Shown here one piece after another: positions 11,493 to 21,673 of a stretch of 64,000 nt of DNA. The position numbers and the translations under genes were made by a program. The notes beneath the pieces are model-generated. The model did no database searches. It was not told the DNA's origin and saw only the letters and a list, made by a program, of their open reading frames with translations. Each line of letters begins with the position of its first letter. Within the stretch, counting starts at the first letter, position 1. Source of the stretch: Paracyclopina nana (lineage: Eukaryota; Arthropoda; Copepoda; Cyclopoida; Cyclopettidae); contig JAGUCH010000001.1 in NCBI GenBank assembly GCA_019096065.1, forward strand, positions 16,368,001 to 16,432,000. The letters run 5' to 3'.

Positions 11493-14400
11493 AATTACTC
11501 TATGGCAGTGAATGATATTTACTATTTTTATGAGTGTAGTAGTAGATAAGGAAACAGGTGTGCTAATAATGGTGACTTTGCTTTATTGCACAGTGGACAA
11601 ATACGGCGTGGATCAATCTGACATTTTCCTTTGCGTTGCGTTGGGAAAACGGTGAATACTACGTGTGTTTTCAGCCGAGCTGGCAACAACTATTGTCATT
11701 ATATTAGTAGCTTTTTGCCTCAAGCCAAATGCATTAGAGTCGTCGTTCTTTTTAGGCCGAAATTTGAACCGCGCGGAAGAAGGAGTGAAGAAGATGAATT
11801 GCTACATAATTACCAGCTTAAGCCGTGCTTTTTCCTACTTGGAGTTTTTGACAGATTTGGAGGTAAAATCAACGGTGGTGGGAAGAAGCTATACTTTATA
11901 GCTAATAATCTAGGGGATTTGAAAGGGGTGGAGCGCAGTGCAAAAAGTTGAATGTTTAATCTGCGGGCTTTTCTTTCAGACATCTGGACATCTTCAAATG
12001 GAAGGCGGGGCATGCACAACATTCAATCAATTATCTGGCTTACGGAAGAAAAACAACTGAAATTCCTAATCTCCCATCATATGGCTGAAGACTCGACGTT
12101 TTTTGGACATTTATGATATTTGAGAGGTACTTGTGACAAATGACTGAGAAATGATTGTTTTGGGGGAAGATTAATGCCTCCAAGCAAAGAGCTGTCAACT
12201 CACAATTAAGCTTTACATCACTAAATAATACGATATTATTTGCTCAAGATTTCTCACAGTGTAAAAAAGTAATTATGCCTTTTTTTAAGTTTTTAACCAA
12301 AAATAAGTCCATTTTATTTCAATATGGATGACGCAACATTTGATGAGGAAAATAATACCAGAATTGGATTTTTTAGCCTTTTGGGCTTTTTTGAGGCGCG
12401 AATGACGAAAAAAGTTGGCCAAGGCTTGGTTGAGCATTGAGCTCAAAACAAATCGGTGGATCTGCTCCTTTATTTCGGCATATTATTTTTATTGAATTTT
12501 ATTGACAGCTGAAGTGCAAGTAGTTATAAAAGCTGAATAAAAAAGAATAAAAAGGTAAGGAGTTTTAATTAAAATTTGAAAGCATGAATTGTTTTCAGCT
12601 CTTTGTTTTTGGGCTTTAGGCAGGCCTAGTAGTGGTGTTGAAGACTTGTGATATCTGATGTTGGCCTGTGATAGCCATAATCATGCAGGAATTCAGGTCA
12701 GAAGACTTTTCAGAGCTTCAATGATGAAACTACGATTTGCGAATGGAAGCTGCCATGAACTGGAATTCTTCATATAGTAAATAGTGTAGTAGGTGAGTGG
12801 GCCAACTTCGTGAATTTAATCCGCGTTTTTCTTCCCTTTGAAAGCCGAGCGGTAAACAGTTATAATATGTTTTGTCAGTCGTGCATCGTCATCATCACGG
12901 CTGTTGTTGGTGCAAAAGCTAAACAGCGAGCATAACAAATCATACAAAAGGATTATGAACTTAGTTTTTCCCAAACTGGTTTTCTTAGCCATGAGCATGA
13001 ATGGGTTGGCCAAATTAGCCACCCTTTGCAGAAGCTGCGGAAAATTCTTCATATAGAGTCACACAAGTGCATTCCATCCTTGATATATAATCTTTGTTGC
13101 ATAGCTTTGAGCTTATAATTTGCAAATGTGGCCAAATATTTGCCAAGTTCTAAGTCTTTTCAGTGGAATGAGGTATATGCAACACCGCCAAAATTGGGCT
13201 CAGTTCTGTAATTTTTGGTAGGAATTTGCAAGCTTCAAAAATTACGCACAATTAGAGCTCCTTTAAAATTCGAATTTAAGCCTTATAGATTTGCTGTACA
13301 CAGGAACTGGTTATAGAAGAAGAAGTTGGCTTTGCGTGACGAATACACAGAAAGTCGATCATCGAAAAATCCTGCTTTTAATGACGGTTCAGGCTTACAG
13401 AGGCACAAGCTAGCTGCCAAGTTAACCAGTGAATGCTAGAAGAATGTGAAATTCCAAGTCAATCATGCAAAGTAGTTGCCCTCTAGCTACGCAATTGATC
13501 ATTTGGCCGAGATTCTGCCTGAAAATGGGTTGAAGTCTTTGGATGTCTGTGCTATACAGTTTTCTCCGTGACATTTCCCATGGAAACGGTAAATGCGAAT
13601 TTTTGACTGATGGAAGTCCAATTGAACAACAACAACTGACATTACAAAGCGAAAAAATAGTAATCACAGAAATCTGGACAAGAATACATTGTAATTTTTG
13701 ACAAAGCCTACTCACAAAGAGCTGACAGCCAATGAAAATTAAAAATGGATAAAATACCAAAGTTTACCAGAATTTTTCTCATAGTATTTTGGAGCAAAAA
13801 AGTTGCTGTTTAATTTACGCGTTGTCAGCTCTTTGCTTCGAGGCGCTACTCGTAATGTGCACATGTGAACAGACCTGGAAAATTCATTAGAGGTCTATTC
13901 AGGTGTATGCCCGACTGTCGTGAAATATGGAGATTTGCACCGGACAAAGGCACTTTTATTCATTGCTGTCACTTTTATTGCAAAATCCATTACCACTTGG
14001 CAAAGTTGAGTTAATTTGATTGCGGGAGATTTTCATTGCTGATTAGCGCAAATAATGGACTTTGATTGGCCAATGTGACGCTGATTTTTGGCAGCTTTTC
14101 CACGCTTTAATAAATTCCCGCGAGGAGTTTATGGATTTCACTCTAGCGCCTTTTTTTTTGCACTCTTGCGTGTGTGACGCCAAGCAAGTGGAAAATTATG
14201 CTTACAAGCTTTTTTCCGATGTTTTGTTATATGCCAAAACGCTTGAGCTATTCATCTTTTTTATGTCTTTCTTCGTTTCTTGTTGAGAAACACAGAACCT
14301 CCTGGGGCAGATAATTAACTTTTGAGCTGAATTTTTACTACACATCCAATCCATAAAATGTGTTTGCATAGCAGTTTCGAATACCATTACTATAAGGAGA

Positions 14401-14990
14401 ACTGGATTTTTTTGGAGCTGACGTTGCCCTAATGCAAGTCCCCGTAGGCTGTTCTAGTCAATCTTCTGTAACAGACAACCACAAAATCTTTAGGAAATTC
14501 TAGTTAAGCCATGGATCATGATTATTATGAGGATAGGTGTGATTTCTTTATAATTTTCTCGCGTTATCATATCATGGCAGGCCGAAGAGGAGATTTCACT
14601 TTTTTCCACATTCCTCGCCAAGATCTTGATATTTCGCGGAAAATTTCACATGCACTTGAGCAATTAGGATCGATCGGACAGCAGCTATTACTTACAGCAC
14701 TCAATGATCGCTATCGATTTTAATGAACTCTCGCGTATTTCCCTATAAGGCTATTTTACAGCTGGATCTCGATGAAATTCGTGTTTATTAAAAAAAATCT
14801 TCCCCACGACGCACGAAGCCTCGTACTCACGTATAAATTGTCCAGGGTTGAACTTTCCAACTGCTTTGCCAATAAAAAGTTGAACTCCTCAAAAGGCAAT
14901 GTCAACTTTTACCATGATGATGGCAAAAAGTGAGCAATAGTTCAGCATGTTAAGAGTCAGTAAAAAAACTACTGGTCTTACTAGCTGAAT
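11493..14990. other. Intergenic stretch without a supportable gene
   Basis: AT-rich DNA with scattered short open frames up to about 112 codons and no domain, signal or paired splice structure. Nothing specific is seen. Confidence 0.5.
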
Positions 14991-14994
14991 GCAT

Positions 14995-15578
14995 TTTTTA
15001 TATGATGGAAAGTAATTTTCGCATGTATAATTCAGTTTACCAATTTGTCTCAGTTCATATTACTACACATATATAAAGGTTCTGACGTTTAACTTTATCA
15101 AGTGACACACATTATAAAGTATTTTATAAGGTGTGTTGCTCCTCTGTTTGACCAGATATTGTCCAAGAAGTAAATCCCATTGCAGAAAAAAGGAGAAAAG
15201 ATGCCTTGCATGGGGATCGAACCCTGATCATCTAGATTAGGAATCCGACGCTCTTCTGACTGAGCTACCACTACAGATAGAAAAAATTGTTGTTAGAATT
15301 CCTTTTTATTCTTCTTCTAAGCTGAGCAAAGCTTAGCAGAGGAGTAGAGTCTCTATCAGAGATACCAGACAAAACTTGATCTAACACATCTTTTAGTTTC
15401 AAAAGTGCCAAATTCAAAATGCACACTTTTTAAGTGATTCATTAACACTTTCGGCTACTCTTGCACTACTGAGGGCCTCTCAACCCAAGCCCTCAAAGTA
15501 ATGGATCAAATGCTAAGTCAAGATTGCCTGGTCTGGTAACTTCATTAACATTTGAAAATTACTTTCCATCATATAAAA
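14995..15578. repeat. 25-bp inverted repeat pair enclosing a tRNA-like sequence
   Basis: The sequence around TATATGATGGAAAGTAATTT at 14995-15020 is repeated in reverse complement at 15554-15578, about 530 bp apart. The tRNA-like segment lies between them. The arms do not extend obviously beyond about 25 bp. It may be the two ends of a small insertion or chance association of two related fragments. Confidence 0.4.
15204..15276 (-). tRNA. tRNA-derived sequence (degenerate tRNA or SINE head), Arg-CCT-like anticodon
   Basis: On the minus strand the segment contains a normal D-arm (GTAGCTCAG...GAGC, resembling an A box) and a normal T-loop (GGGTTCGATCCCC, resembling a B box). The loop between them reads TTCCTAA, giving a CCT anticodon. 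The anticodon stem pairs poorly and the two acceptor ends (GTAGTGG and GCAAGG) are not complementary. That argues against a working tRNA and for a tRNA-derived SINE head or pseudogene. Pyrimidine-rich sequence follows. Confidence 0.5.
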
Positions 15579-15581
15579 TCG

Positions 15582-15767
15582 TATATATATGTAAACAAAT
15601 TATAAAACAGGCTTACAAAATGTCTGAGCTCATTTTACAAAGTAAAAATCTCGTAGCATTACTTGGCTCTCGCAAGCTCGAGCCCGCAAAGTTGCCACTC
15701 GATTTTTACTTTACAAAATTTGCTCAGCTATTTTATTAGCTTGTTTTATAAATTGTTTACATATATA
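15582..15767. mobile_element. Palindromic MITE-like sequence beside the Polinton
   Basis: About 70-bp imperfect inverted arms face each other: TATATATATGTAAACAAATT onward from 15582, and its reverse complement ending at 15767 (AATTGTTTACATATATA). They are separated by about 40 bp of less symmetrical sequence. Such long palindromes without coding sequence are typical of foldback/MITE elements. It ends 115 bp left of the Polinton boundary. Confidence 0.5.
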
Positions 15768-15876
15768 AATAGATATTATGTGCGTTGAGCAAGATTTTGC
15801 TATTTGCCATGGGACATTAAGATCATGAGCATTTTCTCTGAATCGTGGACAATGTCAAAGTCATGTGCAATATTCA

Positions 15877-15882
15877 GCTGAA
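15877..15882. repeat. Left target-site duplication GCTGAA
   Basis: GCTGAA immediately abuts the first base of the left terminal repeat and is repeated immediately after the right terminal repeat. Confidence 0.85.
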
Positions 15883-16104
15883 TGTTGTTGGGGTTTGGCC
15901 CCCTTGAGCCTGTCGTTTGACTCGTGGTACTCGACGTGAATGGGCTTGTAGATGGGCTTGTAGATGGGCTTGTAAAACTGTTCCTACCTGAGGCCGTGAA
16001 AACGTTCCTACCTGGCGTCGTGAAACCAATCGTGAAACCAATCGTGAAACCAATCGTGAAACCAATCGTGAAACCAATCCTACCTGGCTTCGTGAAAACG
16101 TTCC
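15883..16104 (+). repeat. Left terminal inverted repeat of the Polinton, 222 bp
   Basis: Reverse complement of 36808-37029 with two mismatches. It contains three near-copies of ATGGGCTTGTAG and, at 16019-16078, five perfect tandem copies of the 12-mer CGTGAAACCAAT. Complementarity stops abruptly after 16104. Confidence 0.93.
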
Positions 16105-16422
16105 TACCTGATGTCGTCAAATCATTCCCAACTTTGCCATGAAAACGTTTCAGTCTCTCATTGTAAAACTGCTCATGATGGCAACATGTTGTTGAAGCTC
16201 TCCATAAATCATACTTGGAGAGTTGTATAATTGGCGAGTAGCAAAAATGTAAACAAAAATATAGGTCGTGACTAAAAGCGCTTGATATGCATTATTAGCA
16301 GCCATAATTCATGAAGAGTAGCAAAATGCTGAGACAGACATGCATCAATTTTTATGCATAATGCACAGTTGGCAGTCAATAATTGTTGGTCAGTGGAGGA
16401 GTGAAGAAGCTTCAGTAGCAAA

Positions 16423-17229
16423 ATGAAATTTCTTTTGTTGGTCTCACTTGTCTTTTTGGCTGGGAATGATCGCTCATCTCATGGACTTGAAGATCAAAAG
16501 TGCAACATGTGCTTGAATAAGGCTTTCACCTGTTTGGACGGCAACAATTGCTTTGGCGAGATGATGGTGTTGCAAAATGAATTCGGCATCAGCTATGAAA
16601 AATTGAGCGACCAGGCAATTCGAGGTGATGAGAAAAGCCCTCCGTTTACCCCGCATGTTCAGCACCAGAAAGAGGAGAAACTGCGGGAGTGCACAAGTGA
16701 TTTGAAAAAAAGTCAAATAAAGGTGGAAAATATGGATAAAGTTTTGACTGATGAGAGGAAAACCACCATTAATTTGGCCAACGAGTTCTCAACATGTCAG
16801 CAGCAATTGAAGAAAGTGGAAAAGCTCCTGGAAGAGGCGAACTATTTTGCCAACATGACGCATCAATTGTCGCATTTGTCCCTGAATGCGCACCATATGA
16901 TTTCAAATGCGAGCAAAAAAGCATCCAATACCATACCAACGCTTGAAAACCTTGATCAGCACAATGGGAGCAGCTCAACCACTGAGCCCACACCATTGAA
17001 CATGTCTGAGACGAAATTAATGGCCCTCATCGTAGCACTAACAACAACATGTGGATTATCGCTCTGCTGCCACAGCATTCAGCTGCTCATGTGGGTGCGC
17101 GCAAAGCAGCATGGACGTGAAAAAGCAGAGAAAAAGAAGTCCCCAGTCCCAACTGAAAATGCTGCTTCTGGCGAGGAAGGAGAGTCTGGCAAGAATGATG
17201 AGACGAGGTCAAATGAAACCAATGTTTAA
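16423..17229 (+). CDS. Type I membrane glycoprotein with coiled coil, Polinton accessory gene
   Basis: 268 residues, single exon. The N-terminus is a signal peptide (residues 1 to about 21, MKFLLLVSLVFLAG). A compact cysteine cluster follows (C27, C30, C37, C43), then a charged, heptad-like helical region from about 80 to 150 that should form a coiled coil. Potential N-glycosylation sites are at N144, N162, N181 and N193. A hydrophobic membrane segment spans about 199-224, followed by a basic, Lys/Glu-rich cytoplasmic tail of about 44 residues. The predicted topology is lumenal or extracellular N-terminus, cytosolic tail. It is the first gene inside the left terminal repeat and is transcribed inward. 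I recognise no family. It could act at the cell or virion surface, but nothing in the sequence proves entry or fusion activity. Confidence 0.7.
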   Translation: MKFLLLVSLVFLAGNDRSSHGLEDQKCNMCLNKAFTCLDGNNCFGEMMVLQNEFGISYEKLSDQAIRGDEKSPPFTPHVQHQKEEKLRECTSDLKKSQIKVENMDKVLTDERKTTINLANEFSTCQQQLKKVEKLLEEANYFANMTHQLSHLSLNAHHMISNASKKASNTIPTLENLDQHNGSSSTTEPTPLNMSETKLMALIVALTTTCGLSLCCHSIQLLMWVRAKQHGREKAEKKKSPVPTENAASGEEGESGKNDETRSNETNV

Positions 17230-17322
17230 TAGCTGATAACTTTTTCTCATGCACACAATTGAACATGGTTTATTTATGTATGTTAACTTGTGTAAAACGG
17301 TGAGAAAATGCAGTCTAGTTTC

Positions 17323-17754
17323 TTAAAATTTCTTGGCTCTAGATGAATTAGCAGTTTGCTGCTTAGGAGTGTCACTTGTCATTTTTGATTGTGCCATAAG
17401 GTTTGGTGAGCTGTTGCTAGTATATTGCGCTCCGGGCCCCATAAAATTATGTTGGAAAGTTGAGTAGGGAAATTCATCTCCCGCTCCCACCGTATTGGTC
17501 TGTTCCGGTTGCATGGCCAAAACTGCTTTCATGGTCGCAATGATGTGGTACATTGCTACTTGGCAATAGGTCAGCAACTCTTGTTTGGAAAATTGTGTAC
17601 TATGAGGGTGAGTATCCATGAGGTGTTTACCCTTCCTCAGTTGAAAGTGAACTGAAGGATCACACAGCCAAATCTGAGGCCAAAATTGCATCATTGTATA
17701 ACCATTGCTTCTCAGGAATGCAAAACAAGCCAGAGCAATAACCGTCACACACAT
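17323..17754 (-). CDS. Hypothetical small protein with hydrophobic N-terminus, Polinton accessory gene
   Basis: 143 residues from the ATG at 17754. The first 15 residues (MCVTVIALACFAFLR) are hydrophobic, as in a signal peptide or anchor. The middle is mixed with several Met and His; the last 40 residues are polar and Ser/Thr/Asn-rich and end with a basic patch (RAKKF). It converges on the membrane glycoprotein gene and diverges from the small reading frame at 17764, with 9 bp between the two start codons. No family is recognised. Confidence 0.45.
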   Translation of the reverse strand: MCVTVIALACFAFLRSNGYTMMQFWPQIWLCDPSVHFQLRKGKHLMDTHPHSTQFSKQELLTYCQVAMYHIIATMKAVLAMQPEQTNTVGAGDEFPYSTFQHNFMGPGAQYTSNSSPNLMAQSKMTSDTPKQQTANSSRAKKF

Positions 17755-17763
17755 TGACAAAGC

Positions 17764-17973
17764 ATGGCTCTTGAAAATAACTCACATTCCACACGTCAAC
17801 CCTACGGGAATCGAAGCTGCCAGTTGATTGAAAAAAAATTCAAATTGATCATCATCATTTGCACTGCCTTTCTGACTTTTCTCAACGTGTTAAAATTAGC
17901 ACTTTCAAAAATTGAAGCTAATCTTCTCAATGAGCTAATATTGAATTTTACACACAGAAATGAAGATCAATAA
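17764..17973 (+). CDS. Hypothetical 69-residue membrane protein
   Basis: A short frame with one strongly hydrophobic helix (around residues 27-46, KLIIIICTAFLTFLNVLKLA) and two N-glycosylation-type sites. Its stop codon TAA lies inside a perfect AATAAA signal at 17969-17974, which favours a real 3' end here. It is divergent from the gene at 17754 and would share its promoter region. No homologue is recognised. Confidence 0.4.
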   Translation: MALENNSHSTRQPYGNRSCQLIEKKFKLIIIICTAFLTFLNVLKLALSKIEANLLNELILNFTHRNEDQ

Positions 17974-18060
17974 ACCAATTTTTTATTCATGCATTCTAAT
18001 CAATCACACCAATTTTGTAAAGTACTGTATACATTATTTGCCAAAGTAGCCTGAAGACCA

Positions 18061-19100
18061 CTAATCTTGCTGCTCTGCAGTGGCTTTTTCAATTGCATGC
18101 AATGCTTCCAGCATGACTGGCAACATGCTCAAGGCAAATGAATACTGAAAAACACTACCATTGGCTAGCCTGCGGCAAAGGGACACTGCCACATATTTGT
18201 ACGGGTCAATCCGTCCTCTTGAGCTGACACTAATCTCAGAAAGTGCAATGTATTGATTGTCGCTCACTGGAATCTTAAAAGGAGCAAAATCCTTACATTT
18301 ACCCTGAGAGCGTTTGGCTAAATTCAACAGTGTGGGCATAGAATCCAAAAGGATACCAGTCGTAGTGGACACCTCTGATGATGATTCTTGTTGCTGTTCA
18401 TCCGATTTTTGCTGCATGACAGCTAAAGGAGGCTTGGTGGAAGAGTCCATGTTGGATTGCTTTTTCTGCTCAATGCGACGCTTTTTTTCAGCTTGGCGGA
18501 TGATCTTCATGGATGTCGGTTTTTCTTGCTGCATCACCTCAGTGCGAGCAGGGGTGGTAGTTACCAACCGCGTGCTATATGCTGGCGACGCAGCATGTAG
18601 TTCAGTGCTCTTGTTAATCGATGGCCCATAGGTTTTCGCCGACCTTTGCGTCCTCTTCGAACCCTCTTGCTTTGCAGTGGCTTGTTGCCCAATGGCAGCC
18701 TCCTTGGTCGTCTCACTCTTTTTCCCTGCTTTTTCTTCTTTGTTGGCATGATTCAAATGATCATCATCCTCCTCGTCACCACCATCAGAGAAAATGAGAT
18801 GCTTGCGTGAACGAGCTTTGCCTGCAACAATGGGATGCCATGATGCATCAGCTTAGGTGAACTAAAGTGGCTTTTACCTTTAAAAATGGGTGATGGAGTG
18901 TCCACCAAGGCAGTCTCATTTTGTAGTAGCAATGGTGGAGAGCCATCATCCTCATCATCACTGGAAGTGTCCTCCTCAGTCTTTGATGCATTGCCATCAT
19001 TGGCCTCATCATCGCTGAATAAAGCCTGGGAGGCATCCTCACTCACTTGAGTGAGAGGATAGTCTTTGAATGGAGGGTGGCTTGTGGACTTCTTGCTCAT
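18061..19100 (-). CDS. Nuclear protein with candidate PC4-like C-terminal domain, Polinton
   Basis: Two exons, 19100-18878 and 18821-18061, joined across a 56-bp GT-AG intron, give 327 residues. The start is the ATG at 19100 (MSKKSTSHPP); an in-frame TTG lies upstream. The N-terminal third is acidic and Ser-rich (DDEANDGN, SSDDEDD), resembling casein-kinase-type acidic regions, followed by a Lys/Gln-rich linker. The last 75 residues look folded: FKI...NQYIALSEI, then KYVAVSLCRRLANGSVF and a final helix. That strand-turn-strand-helix order, after a Ser/acidic N-terminus, resembles the transcriptional coactivator PC4/Sub1 single-strand DNA-binding domain. The resemblance is weak and untested. 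If right, the protein would bind single-stranded DNA and cooperate with TFIIB-type factors, one of which the element also encodes. Confidence 0.5.
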
Positions 19101-19347
19101 GTTGTTGCTCTTCAGAGACTGTGCGACCAAATGTGACCAGCAGCCACCGTGCTACATTCTTTTATAGCAGTGGCTTACAACGAACTTTTTTTGTGTGTGT
19201 GTCCGCATTCCTTTGAACAGTGGTGAAACAGATGGTAAAAATAAACATGCAAGCTTCAACGTCAGTGATAGAACAAGGCTAAAACCAACCTGATTGTGAA
19301 TCAAGAGTATCCATGCAGCTCAAGGAGGGGGAGGAGGAGAGAAAAGC

Positions 19348-20259
19348 ATGCCCAAAATAGTTCAGTGTTTTTCTTGTGGTAGCAAATTTAATGCATTTGC
19401 TAGCTACAGAGATCACAAGTCAACGTGTCAAGCCCAGCAGCAGCAGCAACAGCAACAAGAAAATGCTGCTGCTGCAAGTGGTAGATCACAGGCAGTGCAA
19501 ATCTGCAATCTATGTAGTGCTACCTTTGAGCAAAAATCACAATTGCACATTCATATTAGCAATGTTCATAAAAATCAAGCAGGAAAGTGGCTTTGCCACA
19601 AATGTCCTGCTATTTTTTCTCGTTTATTTGGTCTGAGAACTCATTTGAAAAAACAGCATGGAGGGATGAGACAGGCCTTTTATTGCCCATTATGCCCATC
19701 ACTTTACATTCCAGACTATGAAATATTGGAAGGTCACCTATCATCTGTGCATGGCACAGTCAAAGAGGAGGCAATATTTTCACTGTGTGACTCAGCCTTA
19801 AAAAACACCCAGGAATGTTTCAGTGCTAATCTAAAAGCTTTAAAAATTGAAACATTTGCTCAACTCACCATGTCAACAAAATTCATGCATGCTCTCAGCA
19901 AGATAATTCAAAATAATGTATAACATGTATGATAGCTTAGCATTGCTCCATATTGAACCAACTTTTTTTAGGTGTTACTGAAAACAAGGATCAAAATGGC
20001 TCTTATTGTTGTTGGTAAATTCATTAAACTTTCGGCTGACATGCTGGTTGAAGAAACACAATTTGTGCCATTACGCTCTCAATCCATTGAATTGAATCCA
20101 GAACGTGTGAAATATGTCAAACGCATCATTACTGACTTGGTTGGCCAATGTGAACTCCGATCACGTGAGCTCTGTTTAAGTGGAAGCAATTGGACTGAAG
20201 ATGGGCTCATTTCCATGCAAGTTGAATTTTCCAAATGTAGAGAGTTAGCTTGTTTATAA
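19348..20259 (+). CDS. C2H2 zinc-finger protein, Polinton accessory gene
   Basis: Exons 19348-19917 and 19972-20259 are separated by a 54-bp GT-AG intron and give 285 residues. The first exon carries a C2HC-like finger at the N-terminus (CFSCGSKF...HKSTC), a polyQ run, then three C2H2 fingers: CNLC...HISNVH, CHKC...HLKKQH and CPLC...HLSSVH. The second exon adds a 95-residue helical and beta segment of no recognisable family. Multi-finger proteins of this kind bind DNA sequence-specifically, so a transcriptional regulator of the element or host is the likely role. It is divergent from the PC4-like gene, with about 250 bp between start codons, and is followed by the 182-bp satellite array. Confidence 0.8.
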
Positions 20260-20528
20260 ATGTTGAGCATGTCCGCCACAACTTTATCTGATCATTTTGC
20301 TTCATTTGTCATAATCTGGGCTTTGCATGTTTAAAAAAGGGCCTTTGTTGAGCAATGAAACTTTTTCCTGAAATTCCTCATGTCTAGCCAGCACTAGACT
20401 AGGCCCACAAAAAGTAAGTAGGTGTCCAAAGGTTGTCTAGTTGTCCGTTCGATCATTTGCATAGCATCAGAGCTCATCAGAACTGATCTGACCATTCAGG
20501 CAAAGTGTCCTTTGCTTTAGATGTCCTT

Positions 20529-21430
20529 GCAAAGGCCATATGGGCTTGTTAAAGGCCAAAAAGGCCAGAAAAACACAGGATTCAAAGTAGAAAAAATAGT
20601 TTGATCCTTTCAGCCAGCTGCATTTACTATGCGTTAGAGCTAATCAGCACTGGCCTTGATTAAAGCCCCTGAAAAACATTGGCAAAGCCTCCCTTGTCTT
20701 GGCTGCCATTGCAAAGGCCATATGGACTTGTTAAAGGCCAAAAAGGCCAGAAAAACACAGGATTCAAAGTATAAAAAATAGTTTGATCCTTTCAGCCAGC
20801 TGCATTTACTATGCGTTAGAGCTCATCAGCACTGGCCTTGATTAAAGCCCCTGATAAACATTGGCAAAGCCTCCCTTGTGTTGGCTGCCATTGCAAAGGC
20901 CATATGGACTTGTAAAAGGCCAAAAAGGCCAGAAAAACACAGGATTCAAAGTAGAAAAAATAGTTTGATCCTTTCAGCCAGCTGCATTTACTATGCGTTA
21001 GAGCTCATCAGCACTGGCCTTGATTAAAGCCCCTGAAAAACATTGGCAAAGCCTCCCTTGTCTTGGCTGCCATTGCAAAGGCCATATGGACTTGTTAAAG
21101 GCCAAAAAGGCCAGAAAAACACAGGATTCAAAGTAGAAAAAATAGTTTGATCCTTTCAGTCAGCTGCATTTACTATGCTTTAGAGCTCATCAGCACTGAC
21201 CTTGATTAAAGCCCCTGAAAAACATTGGCAAAGCCTCCCTTGTCTTGGCTGCCATTGCAAAGGTCATATGGGCTTGTTAAAGGCCAAAACAGCCAGAAAA
21301 GAGTAAGCTGTAAAGAAGAAAAAATAGTTTGATCCTTTCAGCCAGCTGCATTTACATAAGAGCTAATCAGCACTGGCCAGGATGAAGGCCCCTGAAACAC
21401 ATTTGGCTGCAAAGGCCAGATGGTCTTGGT
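20529..21430. repeat. 182-bp tandem satellite array inside the Polinton
   Basis: Units begin with GCAAAGGCCATATGG at 20529, 20711, 20893, 21075 and 21257, each spaced exactly 182 bp. A shorter degenerate unit follows near 21411. Inner copies differ by only a few bases; the first and last are more diverged. Each unit contains AAAGGCCAAAAAGGCC and an AT-rich stretch. It has no coding frame. It may be a replication or regulatory region, or simply a satellite gained by the element. Confidence 0.9.
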
Positions 21431-21567
21431 GAAGGCCAAAAATACCATAAGATTAAAAGCTGTAAATAAGAAACAATAGGCTGATCAACCCTGTGGATGT
21501 CCACCCTCCGCTCCTCTCCGCTCCGCTTGCTTGCCTGCTTGTTCCTCTGCTGCTGTAAGCAACCCAG

Positions 21568-21574
21568 TATATAA
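21568..21574 (+). promoter_or_regulatory. TATA box of the BEN-like gene
   Basis: TATATAA, followed by AGG, lies 100 bp upstream of the start codon at 21674, in a pyrimidine-rich leader. Spacing to a plausible transcription start about 30 bp downstream is normal for a polymerase II core promoter. It is notable because the element encodes its own TBP-like protein. Confidence 0.5.
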
Positions 21575-21673
21575 GGATGCTTGTGTCCATCCCTCAACAG
21601 TGCAGTTTGGTACAATTTGGTCCCAACTTCACATCTAGCACCTGTCTCAGCTACTCCAACCAACCAACCTAGG

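Noticed and set aside
15204-15276. A functional tRNA-Arg gene
   Set aside because: Acceptor ends do not pair and the anticodon stem is weak, although the D- and T-arms look normal; kept as tRNA-derived.
15800-16142. Open frames through the terminal repeats with GFTI or KPIV tandem peptides, on both strands and at both ends
   Set aside because: They arise from the 12-bp tandem repeat, whose length is a multiple of three, and have no domain or start context; the terminal repeat is better explained as non-coding.
20529-21430. A CRISPR-like array
   Set aside because: Units are 182 bp, nearly identical throughout with no unique spacers, in a eukaryotic mobile element.
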